Source of the DNA: an uncultured Bacteroidales bacterium
GTDB taxonomy: Bacteria; Bacteroidota; Bacteroidia; Bacteroidales; UBA932
Length of the DNA stretch: 54,472 nt
Assembly (NCBI GenBank): GCA_934667175.1
Contig: CAKULN010000018.1
Location: 1 to 54,472 of the forward strand
Reading direction: 5' to 3'
The notes beneath the pieces were generated by a model that was given only the letters and a program-made list of their open reading frames with translations, searched no databases and had not been told where the DNA came from. Both the position numbers and the translations under genes were made by a program. This document shows, in pieces, positions 1 to 8,200 of this stretch (its first letter is position 1; each line of letters starts with the position of its first letter).

Positions 1-1148
1 TACGAATAGTCATACGGCAGCGAATTGTTGACCGTAGCACGTTGAGCTCGTCTGAGCGCCGGAGCGTCAACTCCTACCGGACAAAGTGCGTGGCACTTGT
101 CGCACATCAGGCACTTCTCGGCGATATCATTGATTTTCTTCTCATTATGCCGACGCAGGAAGCGAATGAAATAGACCGATGAATATTTCAGATTCTTCTT
201 CTGCACGTTCATCGGACAGGCATCCAGGCAGAGGCCGCAGCTGGAACAGGCGTAGATTTCCGCCTCCGCGACACCCTTGCGCGGATGACGGGGCTGGATG
301 CCGGCGTTGCGCAGCAGAATCCACAGAACCTCCGTCAGGATGTGCATGTAGCGGCTGAACGGCATCGCAGCGAAGAACAGGCCAAGACATATTGAATATG
401 CCCACCACACTGGCATGAAGAAGAGTTTGTCTCCGAATATCCAGTGCCACAGATGGTTGACTGGGACTGTAAGGAAACTTCCGCCGCTGAGATCCGCCGT
501 AAAGCTCTCGGCCAGAAGCCTCAATGGGAAGATCATCCAAAGGCTGTAAAGAGCCACCCTGTCAGCCAACGACGGCTTCGTGGTGTGCCTCATTCCAAGC
601 ACAATGGATCTGAATCTTTTGAATATGGCCATTCCGACTCCGGTGAGAACATAGAGGAGGAAGAAGTCCATCAGGAAAAAGAAGAATGATCCTCTCAAGG
701 TCACGTGACCTGGATTCATCCAGACAAAATAACGATAGAAAATCGGATAGAAAAGTCCTCCGTCAGTCCAAGCCAAGTGTTTAGGCACGAACAGAGCCAC
801 CTCGATGTGACCAAGAACAATAAGCATGAACCATCCGAAGGCGATTGAGGAGTGCATGTAGCCGAGAAGAGGCTTGCGCTTCCAGATCTTCGTGTGGAAA
901 AGGCAATCACAGAACAGATCCTTGATGTTCTTCATGGCAATCTTCGGAGTGACCAGAGATTTCCAGAACCTACGCCTGTCCTCAGCGGGAATCTTGGCCA
1001 GAAGCCGAATCAGCCCCACGGTCAGCCATATCAGCATGAAGCTGATGCCGACCACGAACGGAATCACAAAGTTGCTGTAGCCCGATGGGATTCTGTCGAT
1101 GACCTCCGGGGCCGCCTGAAGCGTCAATGAATATAATAGAGGGTTCAT
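1..1148 (-). CDS. Membrane Fe-S oxidoreductase subunit, HdrE/QmoC/NarI-like (C-terminus outside window)
   Basis: Probable membrane anchor that exchanges electrons between the quinone pool and the neighbouring soluble Hdr-like subunits. The ATG at 1148 opens a frame that runs off the left edge, giving about 382 residues without a stop. The first ~270 residues hold five or six hydrophobic segments, with histidines in or near them (YMHSS, VLGHIE, HLWHW, SRYMH) that could ligate b-type haem. Two 4Fe-4S motifs follow, CSSCGLCLDACP and CLMCDKCHALCP. This order (haem-b membrane domain, then ferredoxin-like domain) is that of NarI/HdrE-type proteins fused to an HdrC- or HdrD-like part; a downstream CCG domain may lie beyond the window. 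It follows the hdrABC-like genes on the same strand but is separated from them by 376 bp holding a repeat element, so it may have its own promoter. The general role is fairly sure; the partner and electron donor are unknown. Confidence 0.75.
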   Translation of the reverse strand, partial: MNPLLYSLTLQAAPEVIDRIPSGYSNFVIPFVVGISFMLIWLTVGLIRLLAKIPAEDRRRFWKSLVTPKIAMKNIKDLFCDCLFHTKIWKRKPLLGYMHSSIAFGWFMLIVLGHIEVALFVPKHLAWTDGGLFYPIFYRYFVWMNPGHVTLRGSFFFFLMDFFLLYVLTGVGMAIFKRFRSIVLGMRHTTKPSLADRVALYSLWMIFPLRLLAESFTADLSGGSFLTVPVNHLWHWIFGDKLFFMPVWWAYSICLGLFFAAMPFSRYMHILTEVLWILLRNAGIQPRHPRKGVAEAEIYACSSCGLCLDACPMNVQKKNLKYSSVYFIRFLRRHNEKKINDIAEKCLMCDKCHALCPVGVDAPALRRAQRATVNNSLPYDYS

Positions 1149-1524
1149 TTCGTGCAATAAATATTAGAGTCGTTTGTCTGAAGCACTTCATTTCTTCCTA
1201 AAGGGAAAGAATGAGAATAAAGATATTTCTTCATAAAAGAACATTGGTCAGAGACTGTTTCTAAGAAGCTGTTTTGATTTGTTTGTTTGAAGGTTAAGAG
1301 CAAGCTCTTTCCCTGCTACTCACCTCGGCAATCCGAACAAGTTCGATTGCACTCGGTTCGGGCGCCGGGTTGAAAGTGAAAAACTTCAGTTTTGACCGCT
1401 TCTTCCAAGGAGGATAGCGGTGCTATATGACTGAAGAAGCGGGAAGAAAATGAAGATTTTTTAACATCAAAGAACATTTCAAACAAATCAAAACAGCTTC
1501 TAAGTTGGTTGGTAAATACTTGAT
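1149..1524. other. 376-bp non-coding gap holding an inverted-repeat-bounded element
   Basis: No convincing gene lies between the HdrC-like gene and the membrane Fe-S gene. Most of the gap is the repeat element annotated at 1262-1502. The remaining ~110 bp before the ATG at 1148 is A/T-rich and has no clear Bacteroidota promoter, although one would be expected if the element blocks read-through. Confidence 0.6.
1262..1502. repeat. MITE-like non-coding element with ~24-bp terminal inverted repeats
   Basis: The segment 1264-1291 is the reverse complement of 1478-1501 except for one 4-base insertion in the left arm. Both ends carry a TA dinucleotide just outside or at the arm (1262-1263 and 1501-1502). 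Inside is a second inverted repeat, CCGCTTCTTC at 1396-1405 against GAAGAAGCGG at 1433-1442, enclosing a small palindrome around 1414-1426. No transposase is encoded. Size, terminal repeats and position inside an otherwise compact gene cluster suit a miniature transposable element or another interspersed repeat. Multiple copies in the genome are inferred, not seen: no second copy was found in this window. Confidence 0.55.
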
Positions 1525-1854
1525 CTACTCTTTGGCGTACACCTTTGCGATGGAAAGGATGAGGTGGCGGGTGTTGATGCCACGCGGGCAGACCATCGAG
1601 CATTTTCCGCAGAGCTGGCAGGACTTCAAAAGGCCGAGAGCCTTGTCGGGATGAGAGTTGTGGAGTTCCTCAATGGCGGCACGGAGGCTTGTCGGGACGA
1701 ACTGCCCGGCTGTACAGACAGCGGTGCAGCTTCCGCAGGCCATGCACTTGCGGACATCCGGCTCAAGCGCGGCCAACTCGTCGAACTTCGCCCTGTCGAA
1801 CAGGTCAAGATTTATTCTGGAACTTGGGACCAGACCGAAACCGAAATCTACCAT
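1525..1854 (-). CDS. HdrC-like 4Fe-4S dicluster protein (short)
   Basis: A 109-residue soluble ferredoxin-like subunit expected to relay electrons between the HdrA-like flavoprotein and the membrane subunit. It carries two cysteine motifs, CMACGSCTAVC (~residues 38-48) and CQLCGKCSMVCP (~79-90), the HdrC pattern; the first lacks the usual trailing Pro. Its ATG overlaps the last codons of the HdrA-like gene by 7 bp, so translation is probably coupled. It is the second HdrC-like gene in the cluster, smaller than the one at 3996-4691. Together with the HdrA-like protein and the membrane subunit it recalls the QmoABC/HdrABC module, in which an HdrC part links to a membrane HdrE part. The family call is firm; the redox partner is unknown. 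Confidence 0.8.
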   Translation of the reverse strand: MVDFGFGLVPSSRINLDLFDRAKFDELAALEPDVRKCMACGSCTAVCTAGQFVPTSLRAAIEELHNSHPDKALGLLKSCQLCGKCSMVCPRGINTRHLILSIAKVYAKE

Positions 1855-2903
1855 CTCTCGCGAACCAAAGTCTTGTAATTCTTAGCGTCAGGGAATATGT
1901 CGGACAGGTACCTGTCAATCTCCACGACTGCCCCACGGGCATCCGCAAGGGTCTCCGGCAGGGTTTTAGGTCCGGTTGCCGCTCCGGCAAGGAACAGTCC
2001 GGGAAGCTGACTGCGCTGTCCTGAGAGAATCGCATCGCGGACTGCGAAGAATCCGTCCTCCTCAACAGGTATCTCAAGCAGATCCCCTACCCTCTTTCCG
2101 GAAGCCGAAGGCCTCATTCCGGCCATCAGCACGAGAAGGTCAAGGGTGACTTTCAGAGGTTTACCGGCCACAGTGTCCTCGGCCTTCACGAGAAGACTTC
2201 CGTCCACATTCTCGGAAACCTCGGCGACACGTCCGCGGATGAATCTCACGCCAAAGTCCTTCTGGGCGCTGAGGTAGAGATCCTCGTAGTGGCGTCCGAA
2301 CATTCGCAGGTCCATGTAGAAACAATAGACTTGTGCATCAGGAAACGCCTGCTTCATCTCGCAAGCCTGCTTCACGGCTGTAGCGCAACAGACTTTCGAG
2401 CAGGAGCGGCAGCCGGACTTTTCGTCACGGGAGCCGACACAGTGCACGAACCCTATCTTCTTCGGATTGTCGATCCGCACATCGGAACCCGAACCGAACC
2501 AAGTCTCCAGATCAGCGTTAGTGATCACATGGTCATAGATTCCGTAGCCATATTCCTCCTTCTTTTCAGCCTTGAACAGGTCGAATCCGCTGGCCACCAG
2601 AACAGCATCAGCCAGCACGGTGATGCCATTGGAAAGGATGACATTGTAGGACTTCTCCAATCTGTTGATGGACTGCACCTCCGTGTCAGTGAAGCACTTG
2701 ACTCCGTCCATCTTTCCGAGCAGCCCGTCAAGGGCAGCCGAGGCCGAAGCTCCGTCCGGAAACAATCTGTCCCACGAGGCCAGATGTCCGCCCAGAGTCG
2801 ATGCCCGCTCGATCAGAATGACATTGTAGCCCAGTCTCTGGAGCCCGGAAGCCGCCTCAAGGCCGGCAGGGCCTCCACCTATTATTAGTATATTATTTTT
2901 CAT
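1848..2903 (-). CDS. HdrA/QmoA-like FAD-dependent oxidoreductase
   Basis: A flavoprotein of 351 residues, probably the electron-bifurcating or electron-distributing subunit of the Hdr-like complex. It starts with a Rossmann FAD site, IIGGGPAGLEAA (~6-17), followed by ERASTLGGHLASW, which is typical of HdrA. The segment CVGSRDEKSGCRSCSKVC (~174-191) is a cysteine-rich signature of HdrA/QmoA. A C-terminal GLFLAGAATGPK motif closes the FAD fold. At 351 residues it matches the core of HdrA (methanogen HdrA is about 650) and lacks the extra ferredoxin domains. It lies 21 bp after the HdrB-like gene and overlaps the short HdrC-like gene by 7 bp, so the four genes form one operon. Confidence 0.85.
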   Translation of the reverse strand: MKNNILIIGGGPAGLEAASGLQRLGYNVILIERASTLGGHLASWDRLFPDGASASAALDGLLGKMDGVKCFTDTEVQSINRLEKSYNVILSNGITVLADAVLVASGFDLFKAEKKEEYGYGIYDHVITNADLETWFGSGSDVRIDNPKKIGFVHCVGSRDEKSGCRSCSKVCCATAVKQACEMKQAFPDAQVYCFYMDLRMFGRHYEDLYLSAQKDFGVRFIRGRVAEVSENVDGSLLVKAEDTVAGKPLKVTLDLLVLMAGMRPSASGKRVGDLLEIPVEEDGFFAVRDAILSGQRSQLPGLFLAGAATGPKTLPETLADARGAVVEIDRYLSDIFPDAKNYKTLVRERW

Positions 2904-2924
2904 GCGTTGGTATATTCATAAAAA

Positions 2925-3989
2925 CTATTTCAAACAAGTGCAAGGGCCGGGGCGGCCGATGTCCTTGCCGTTCTTGCCGAGGAACTTGCGGGCGGGGTCA
3001 TATTCAACGCCCATCTTGTCAAGAAGCGGCTCGACGCTGACCTGATGGGTCTGGAGTCCAAGGTCCCAAGGGTCGTAGCCGAGCACGAGTCCCGCCACTT
3101 CCTCGTAGGTGAACACAGGGATTCCGTGGCCCTCCTGCCCGTAAGTCTTGCCGGTCGATTCCGCGATCACATATTGCCATCTGTCAAGGAAATACGGGCA
3201 TCCGGGGCAGTTGGTGATGATCATGTCCGGGTGGAACGGTTCCATACTCTCGAACTTCTTGTGGGTGTTGGAGATGGAATAGCTTCTGTTGCCCTTTATG
3301 AGGTACTGGCGGAAACCGAAGCCACAGCAGTGCCTGCGCTCCGGATAGTCAACGATCTCGCCTCCCCACGCTTCGACCATTCCGACGAGGACGTAAGGAT
3401 ATTCAGCGCCCCCGACTCCCTTTGAAGGGAACATCTTCGAATAGTGGCAGCCGATGTGCTCCACCACACGCAGCGGGCGTCCGGTGTGAATATTCACGAG
3501 CTTGTGCTTCGCCTGAGCCGCGATGAGATTGCGGTACTTGTAGATGAGGTCGCTGGCGTGCACGAGGAATTTCGGCTTGTTGAACTCCAATTTGCAGGAC
3601 TTCCAAAGGTTCTCGCGCACCTTTGCCTCCAGTTCTGGGAACTCCCGCCATGTCTCCATCGTCTCGCAATAGAGGCCGAAGGAGGTTATGCATGAGCAGA
3701 CGTAGTTCTCGTAGCCGTTCTTCGTCATGAGGGCGAACTGACGCGCGATGATCGTCATCACCGTCTCCTGCGGGATGGTGTCAGAGTGGTAGGCGATGCC
3801 GCCACAGGTGGTGTGATGCTCCGTCTCGAATATATCCTTACCCAGTTCCCGCCTTGTTATCCTCAGGAAAGTCGCTTCCGAAGCCGGGAAGAAAGTCTGC
3901 CTGATGCAGCTGCGGACGTAGAAATAGTGATCGTCCGGAATCTCTTTCTGGTAGTCTGACCAGATTTTCTGCTTGCCTTCGTAGATCAT
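2925..3989 (-). CDS. HdrB-like CCG-domain protein (heterodisulfide reductase subunit B family)
   Basis: In HdrB proteins a pair of non-cubane 4Fe-4S clusters bound by CCG domains reduces a disulfide. This 354-residue protein shows the C-terminal CCG pattern clearly: GCHYS, then RHCCGFGFR, then NCPGCPYF. The N-terminal half has TTCGGIAYH and CSCITSFGLYC, a less regular first CCG domain. No signal peptide or membrane segment is visible. It lies 6 bp after the HdrC-like gene and 21 bp before the HdrA-like gene. Bacteroidota do not use CoM/CoB, so the substrate is presumably a different disulfide or another electron carrier; that part is inference. Confidence 0.85.
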   Translation of the reverse strand: MIYEGKQKIWSDYQKEIPDDHYFYVRSCIRQTFFPASEATFLRITRRELGKDIFETEHHTTCGGIAYHSDTIPQETVMTIIARQFALMTKNGYENYVCSCITSFGLYCETMETWREFPELEAKVRENLWKSCKLEFNKPKFLVHASDLIYKYRNLIAAQAKHKLVNIHTGRPLRVVEHIGCHYSKMFPSKGVGGAEYPYVLVGMVEAWGGEIVDYPERRHCCGFGFRQYLIKGNRSYSISNTHKKFESMEPFHPDMIITNCPGCPYFLDRWQYVIAESTGKTYGQEGHGIPVFTYEEVAGLVLGYDPWDLGLQTHQVSVEPLLDKMGVEYDPARKFLGKNGKDIGRPGPCTCLK

Positions 3990-3995
3990 TGAGGG

Positions 3996-4691
3996 CTATT
4001 GGTTTAAGTGTTTCGGATCACTGTCCGTGTAGATTTTCGCTATGAACTCGTCCTCGGTGAGGCCCATCTCCTCGGCCTTTTTCAGGCCTGCCTTGCGCAC
4101 CTTCTCCATCCTTTCTGTCGCTCCGGTCTCGTCAAAGATCCTCTTGAGCTGGTCACGGTCCTCCTGCGGGATGCGCCTCATGGCACCGGGACCCTTGCCG
4201 TCCAGATTGGCGCCGAGCCTTTCAAAAACATCGTCCAGATGCTTCTCCTCCCATTCCCAGACCTTCCCAGCCTCCGGGTGTCCGGCATAGTCGAAGCGAC
4301 GGGGATAGACGCAGTAGCCGTAGTCCAACACGTTGGCGCACAAGTCCTTGGTCAAAAGGAACTGCTGACGGCCTTTCTCCGACTCAATGAAATAGCCCAG
4401 TTCTATGGACAGGTTGCGCAAAGCCATGATGATAAGCCCCGGAGCGTTCTTACGAGGGCATCTTGTCACGCAGCTCATGCACTCACCGCAGTACCAGATT
4501 GTGTCGCTTTTGAGCAACTTCTCAATCTCGTTCTCATCCTTGCTCTGGACGATGTCCACAATCCTTCTCGGATCGTAGCGGTAGAACTCCGCTGCCGGGC
4601 AGATGGCCGTGCAGGTGCCGCAGTTGATGCAGGCATTGAGGCCTTCCTTCAGGCGGTAGTCCTTCATCAAGAGGTCATACAGTCTGCCCAT
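3996..4691 (-). CDS. HdrC-like 4Fe-4S dicluster protein
   Basis: A soluble electron-relay subunit of about 231 residues. Cysteine motifs CINCGTCTAICP and CGECMSCVTRCP bind two 4Fe-4S clusters and are separated by ~45 residues, as in HdrC. The C-terminal half is charged, has no known motif and may contact the HdrB-like partner. An in-frame TTG at 4733 would add 14 residues, but the ATG at 4691 has a GAAAGG-like purine stretch just upstream and is preferred. It overlaps the end of the MarR gene by 17 bp, tying the regulator to the redox operon. The second cluster motif ends CPRK rather than the short paralogue's CPRG. The function of the whole complex remains inferred. Confidence 0.82.
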   Translation of the reverse strand: MGRLYDLLMKDYRLKEGLNACINCGTCTAICPAAEFYRYDPRRIVDIVQSKDENEIEKLLKSDTIWYCGECMSCVTRCPRKNAPGLIIMALRNLSIELGYFIESEKGRQQFLLTKDLCANVLDYGYCVYPRRFDYAGHPEAGKVWEWEEKHLDDVFERLGANLDGKGPGAMRRIPQEDRDQLKRIFDETGATERMEKVRKAGLKKAEEMGLTEDEFIAKIYTDSDPKHLNQ

Positions 4692-5169
4692 CGCCTTTCT
4701 TTTTAGTAGGATATTTCTTCGCAAGTCCCTCAAGGTCAGACTTCGGGTTCATATTCCTTTCCATCCTCGCCAGCGTCTTGACAAAGGCCTCCAGATCCTC
4801 GCGAGGGATATCTCCAACAATCGTGGCGACCGCCTCAAGCGAAAGTTCCGTCACCTTGTCCTTGATTTTCCGGGAATATGGCGTGACCTCGATGAGGTTC
4901 TGCCTCCTGTCCTTGGGGTTGCTCACGCGACGGACAAGCTTCCTGTTCTCCAGTCCGTCAATCAGTTTGACGATGGAGTTCTTGTCCCTCATCGTGATGT
5001 CGGCGATCTGCTGCTGGGTCAGCACCCCCTCGTCCCAGAGCGTGTCCATCACCAGAAACTGCTCCGGAGTCAGGTTGAACCCACCCCTCTGGAACACCTC
5101 TGACATGCACTGCTTCACACTATTGTGCGCGATGTTAAGAAACATCAGTATCTGCTTTTCCAGTACCAT
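4675..5169 (-). CDS. MarR-family transcriptional regulator
   Basis: A 164-residue winged-helix regulator, the first gene of the Hdr-like operon. The core helix-turn-helix reads LTQQQIADITMRDKNSIVKL (~50-70), followed by the wing with VRRVSNPKDRRQNLIEVT; the DxR in the wing is characteristic of MarR. The dimerisation helices lie at both ends. The C-terminal tail is basic (KKYPTKKKGD). It overlaps the next gene by 17 bp and sits 30 bp downstream of a strong predicted promoter, so it probably autoregulates the operon in response to a small molecule or redox signal. The ligand cannot be read from the sequence. Confidence 0.88.
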   Translation of the reverse strand: MVLEKQILMFLNIAHNSVKQCMSEVFQRGGFNLTPEQFLVMDTLWDEGVLTQQQIADITMRDKNSIVKLIDGLENRKLVRRVSNPKDRRQNLIEVTPYSRKIKDKVTELSLEAVATIVGDIPREDLEAFVKTLARMERNMNPKSDLEGLAKKYPTKKKGDGQTV

Positions 5170-5198
5170 ATCTTATAGTAAGACCTTTTACTCTTTTG

Positions 5199-5229
5199 CA
5201 AAGGTAACACAAAAAGGTGAAAAAGCAAC
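5199..5229 (-). promoter_or_regulatory. Bacteroidota sigma promoter for marR-hdr operon
   Basis: On the minus strand the -7 element TACCTTTG (5199-5206) is preceded at exactly 19 bases by TTGC (5226-5229), fitting TTTG-N19-TAnnTTTG. It lies 30 bp upstream of the marR ATG. The -7 region with its upstream TTTTTGTGT is nearly the same as that at 47361. Confidence 0.65.
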
Positions 5230-5269
5230 CGCTTATCTTAACTTATTACCTCCTACGCAAGGAGGCATG

Positions 5270-8200
5270 TCACGAGCGTTCTCTTTCCCTGTAAGCCTTT
5301 GGCGTACAATTAAATTTTCTGGAAAATTCTCTGAAAAAGTAACTCTTGTTGTTGAATCCTGAGTCATACATAACCTCGAGGACAGTAAGTTCGGTGCTAA
5401 GCAGCAGAGAGGCCGCATGCTCAATCTTTACGTTCCTGATGAACTCACCAGGAGTCACATCTGAAATCTCCTTCATCTTTCTGTAAAGTTGCACCTTGCT
5501 GATGTTCAGGCTTTCGGACAGGAATGAAGGGGAAAGGTGCTCATCCGTCATGTTCTTCTCCACAAGATCTGTAACCTCCAACATAAACTTCTTATCCTCT
5601 ACATTAACGGTTTTGTCCTTATAAATGTCCGTAGATGAACGGACAGAATTATAATAAGCCTTCAAAGTGTTTCTGTCAGAAAGGATTCGATAGACAACCG
5701 ACTTCAAATACTTCGGATAAAACGGCTTAGAGATGAAAGCCTCACCTCCGAGTTCGGAGCTGCTGATCCTCATATCTATGTCATCCTTGAAAGTGAGGAA
5801 CACAATCGGGATGTGTTTGGTTAGTGCATTCGACTTGATGTATCTTGCCAGCTCCGCCCCATCCATCCGAGGCATCACCATGTCAGTAATGACAAGATCC
5901 ACAAAAGTTTCCTTGAACATCTCCAAAGCTTCCACTCCATCTGAAGCCTCAAGGACATCTAACTTGTCGCAGAAAATGGACTTGACCATGGAACGGATTT
6001 CCTTGTCATCATCAACTACAAGAATCTGCTGACGCGGCTGCTGAGACACGTGGTGGTTCTGTTCATCCCCGGCAGAATCTGTGATCTCCACCAACATTTG
6101 TTTCTCATCCCCTGCCACATCCTTTCCTGCTATGAGATCTTTGGATAAATACGGATGTGAGAAACTGAACATGGTGTAGTCATTCGGTACGCTGGCAACA
6201 ACGATATCTCCACCAAGAGCCTTCGACAGATCCAACGCCAAAGACAGCCCTATGCCGTTCCGGAAAATCCGTCCCTTGGTTGCCTGACGTTCAAGATTGT
6301 CAAGAATGGAGAAACGGTTGAACACGGTTCCGATCTGTTCCGGTTTGATGCCCTTACCGGTATTTCTTATGTCAATTGTTATGCCTTTGTCCGAGCCGGA
6401 AAGGCGCAACTGAATGTTTCCGGACTCAGGAGTGTATTTGAAGGCGTTTGACAGAAGATTGCTCACTATCTTCTCGAACGCGTCTGGATCAGTGACAAGC
6501 ACAATCTTCGCGGAAGGTATCTCGGACTCAAACTGAATATTCCTTTCCTCGGCGATCTCGGAAAAATTGTCTATGATGGAGACAAGCATCTCATTGACAC
6601 ACAGCAGAGAGTACTGCATCGGCCTATGTCCGGACTCAACTTTACGAAAATCCATCAACTCTTGGATTAGTCTGTGCATCCTTCCTGCACTGTTCTGGAT
6701 TATCGTAAGGTATTTCTTGTCATCCATCTTCAAGGACGCATCAGCGGCCAGATGACCACATGACCCGCTGATAAGCGTCAGAGGCGTTCCGAACTCATGA
6801 GCAATGTTCGTGAAGAAGTTCAACTTGGCCTCATAGGTCTCCTGCAGCTGACGTTTGGCGGCCTCGGTCTTCTCGGCTTCCACGCGACGCCTTTCCCTTG
6901 CCTTGAATACAACATAGACCAACCATGCCGACAGGCAAAGCAGGACAGAATACAACCCATACGCCCAACCTGTGCTCCACCATGGTCTCCGTATGACAAT
7001 CCGGATAGATGCCGGCTCTGGATTTACGAGTTTGTCACCGTTTGTACCTTTGACTTTGAAGACATACTTTCCCGGGGGCACATTCGTGAACACGGCCGAA
7101 CGCGAATTTCTGTTGGGAATCCATTTTTCATCGAATCCTTCCAGAATATAGGAATATTCACAACTGGCGTTGTCTATGTATTCAAGGGAGGAAAATGAGA
7201 TGGTGAAAAAATTATCATCATGAGACAGGACGACGGTGTTCCCGCCAAGAAAGTCAGACTTCGGCAAAGGATGCTGGCGGACAGAGAACCCGTCTATCAA
7301 GACCGGGGGCATATACGATCTCTTACGCATTGACTCCGGTCTGAACAGGTCATAGCCGTTATTGCCTCCTGCATAGAGAACTCCATTCTCATCCATATAA
7401 TAAGCCCCGTCACTGTACTCCTCCTGCATAGTCTGGTCTGAGGAATAGCCTGTGAATACCTCTGACACAGGATCAAACGAGGTCAGTCCACGACTGGTGG
7501 TGAGCCACAAGGTTCCATCATCATCCCTGATTATTCCATGCACAGTGTTGTTCGCAAGACCATCGTCTTCCGTCCAGGACTTGAATGAATACCCTTCATC
7601 AGGCCCGATGGTCAGTTTATTGAGGCCATAACTCGTACCTATCCACAGCACGGAATCCGACTCCGGAGCGACAGAAAGCACGTCATCACTAACAAGTGCG
7701 TCGGCAAGTGCCGAGGTATGGAATCGCTGGAAAAAACCGGATGTAGGATCGAAGATGTTCACACCTCCGCCCCTTGTCCCCAGACATAACTGGCCATCTG
7801 GCAAAGGGACTATTGAAAAGACACCGTTGTTGCCCAGAGAAGTCTCGTCAAACCTGTCATTCCTGTACTGATGCTGCGTGACTATCGAATAGCGACCGTT
7901 CCGTCTCTCCAGTTTGAGCATGACCAGCCCATAGCCATAGGTACCGAGCCAGAGGCAATCCGTCCGTTCGTCCACATAGATTGAGTATACCGAACGGAAA
8001 GCCCGTCCCTCAAGAGGCATGACATCCTCATATGCTCTTGTCTCAGGAGAATAGACACTTATTCCGTAGCCATCATGCCCGATCACAACATCTCCACAGG
8101 AAGTCTCGGCAAGGGCATAAACAGAATTATTCTCAGGAATGGAGGACAGGGGCAACTGGATTAAGGTCCCATTTCTATCCATCATGGTCACACCATTGCC

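Noticed and set aside
1316..1603. Open frame of 95 codons across the inverted-repeat element
   Set aside because: It overlaps the HdrC-like gene in another frame and derives from the repeat; composition is unlike a protein.
4691..4733. Longer HdrC-like protein starting at TTG 4733
   Set aside because: The extension lies wholly inside the marR gene; the ATG at 4691 has a better upstream purine stretch and gives the normal length.
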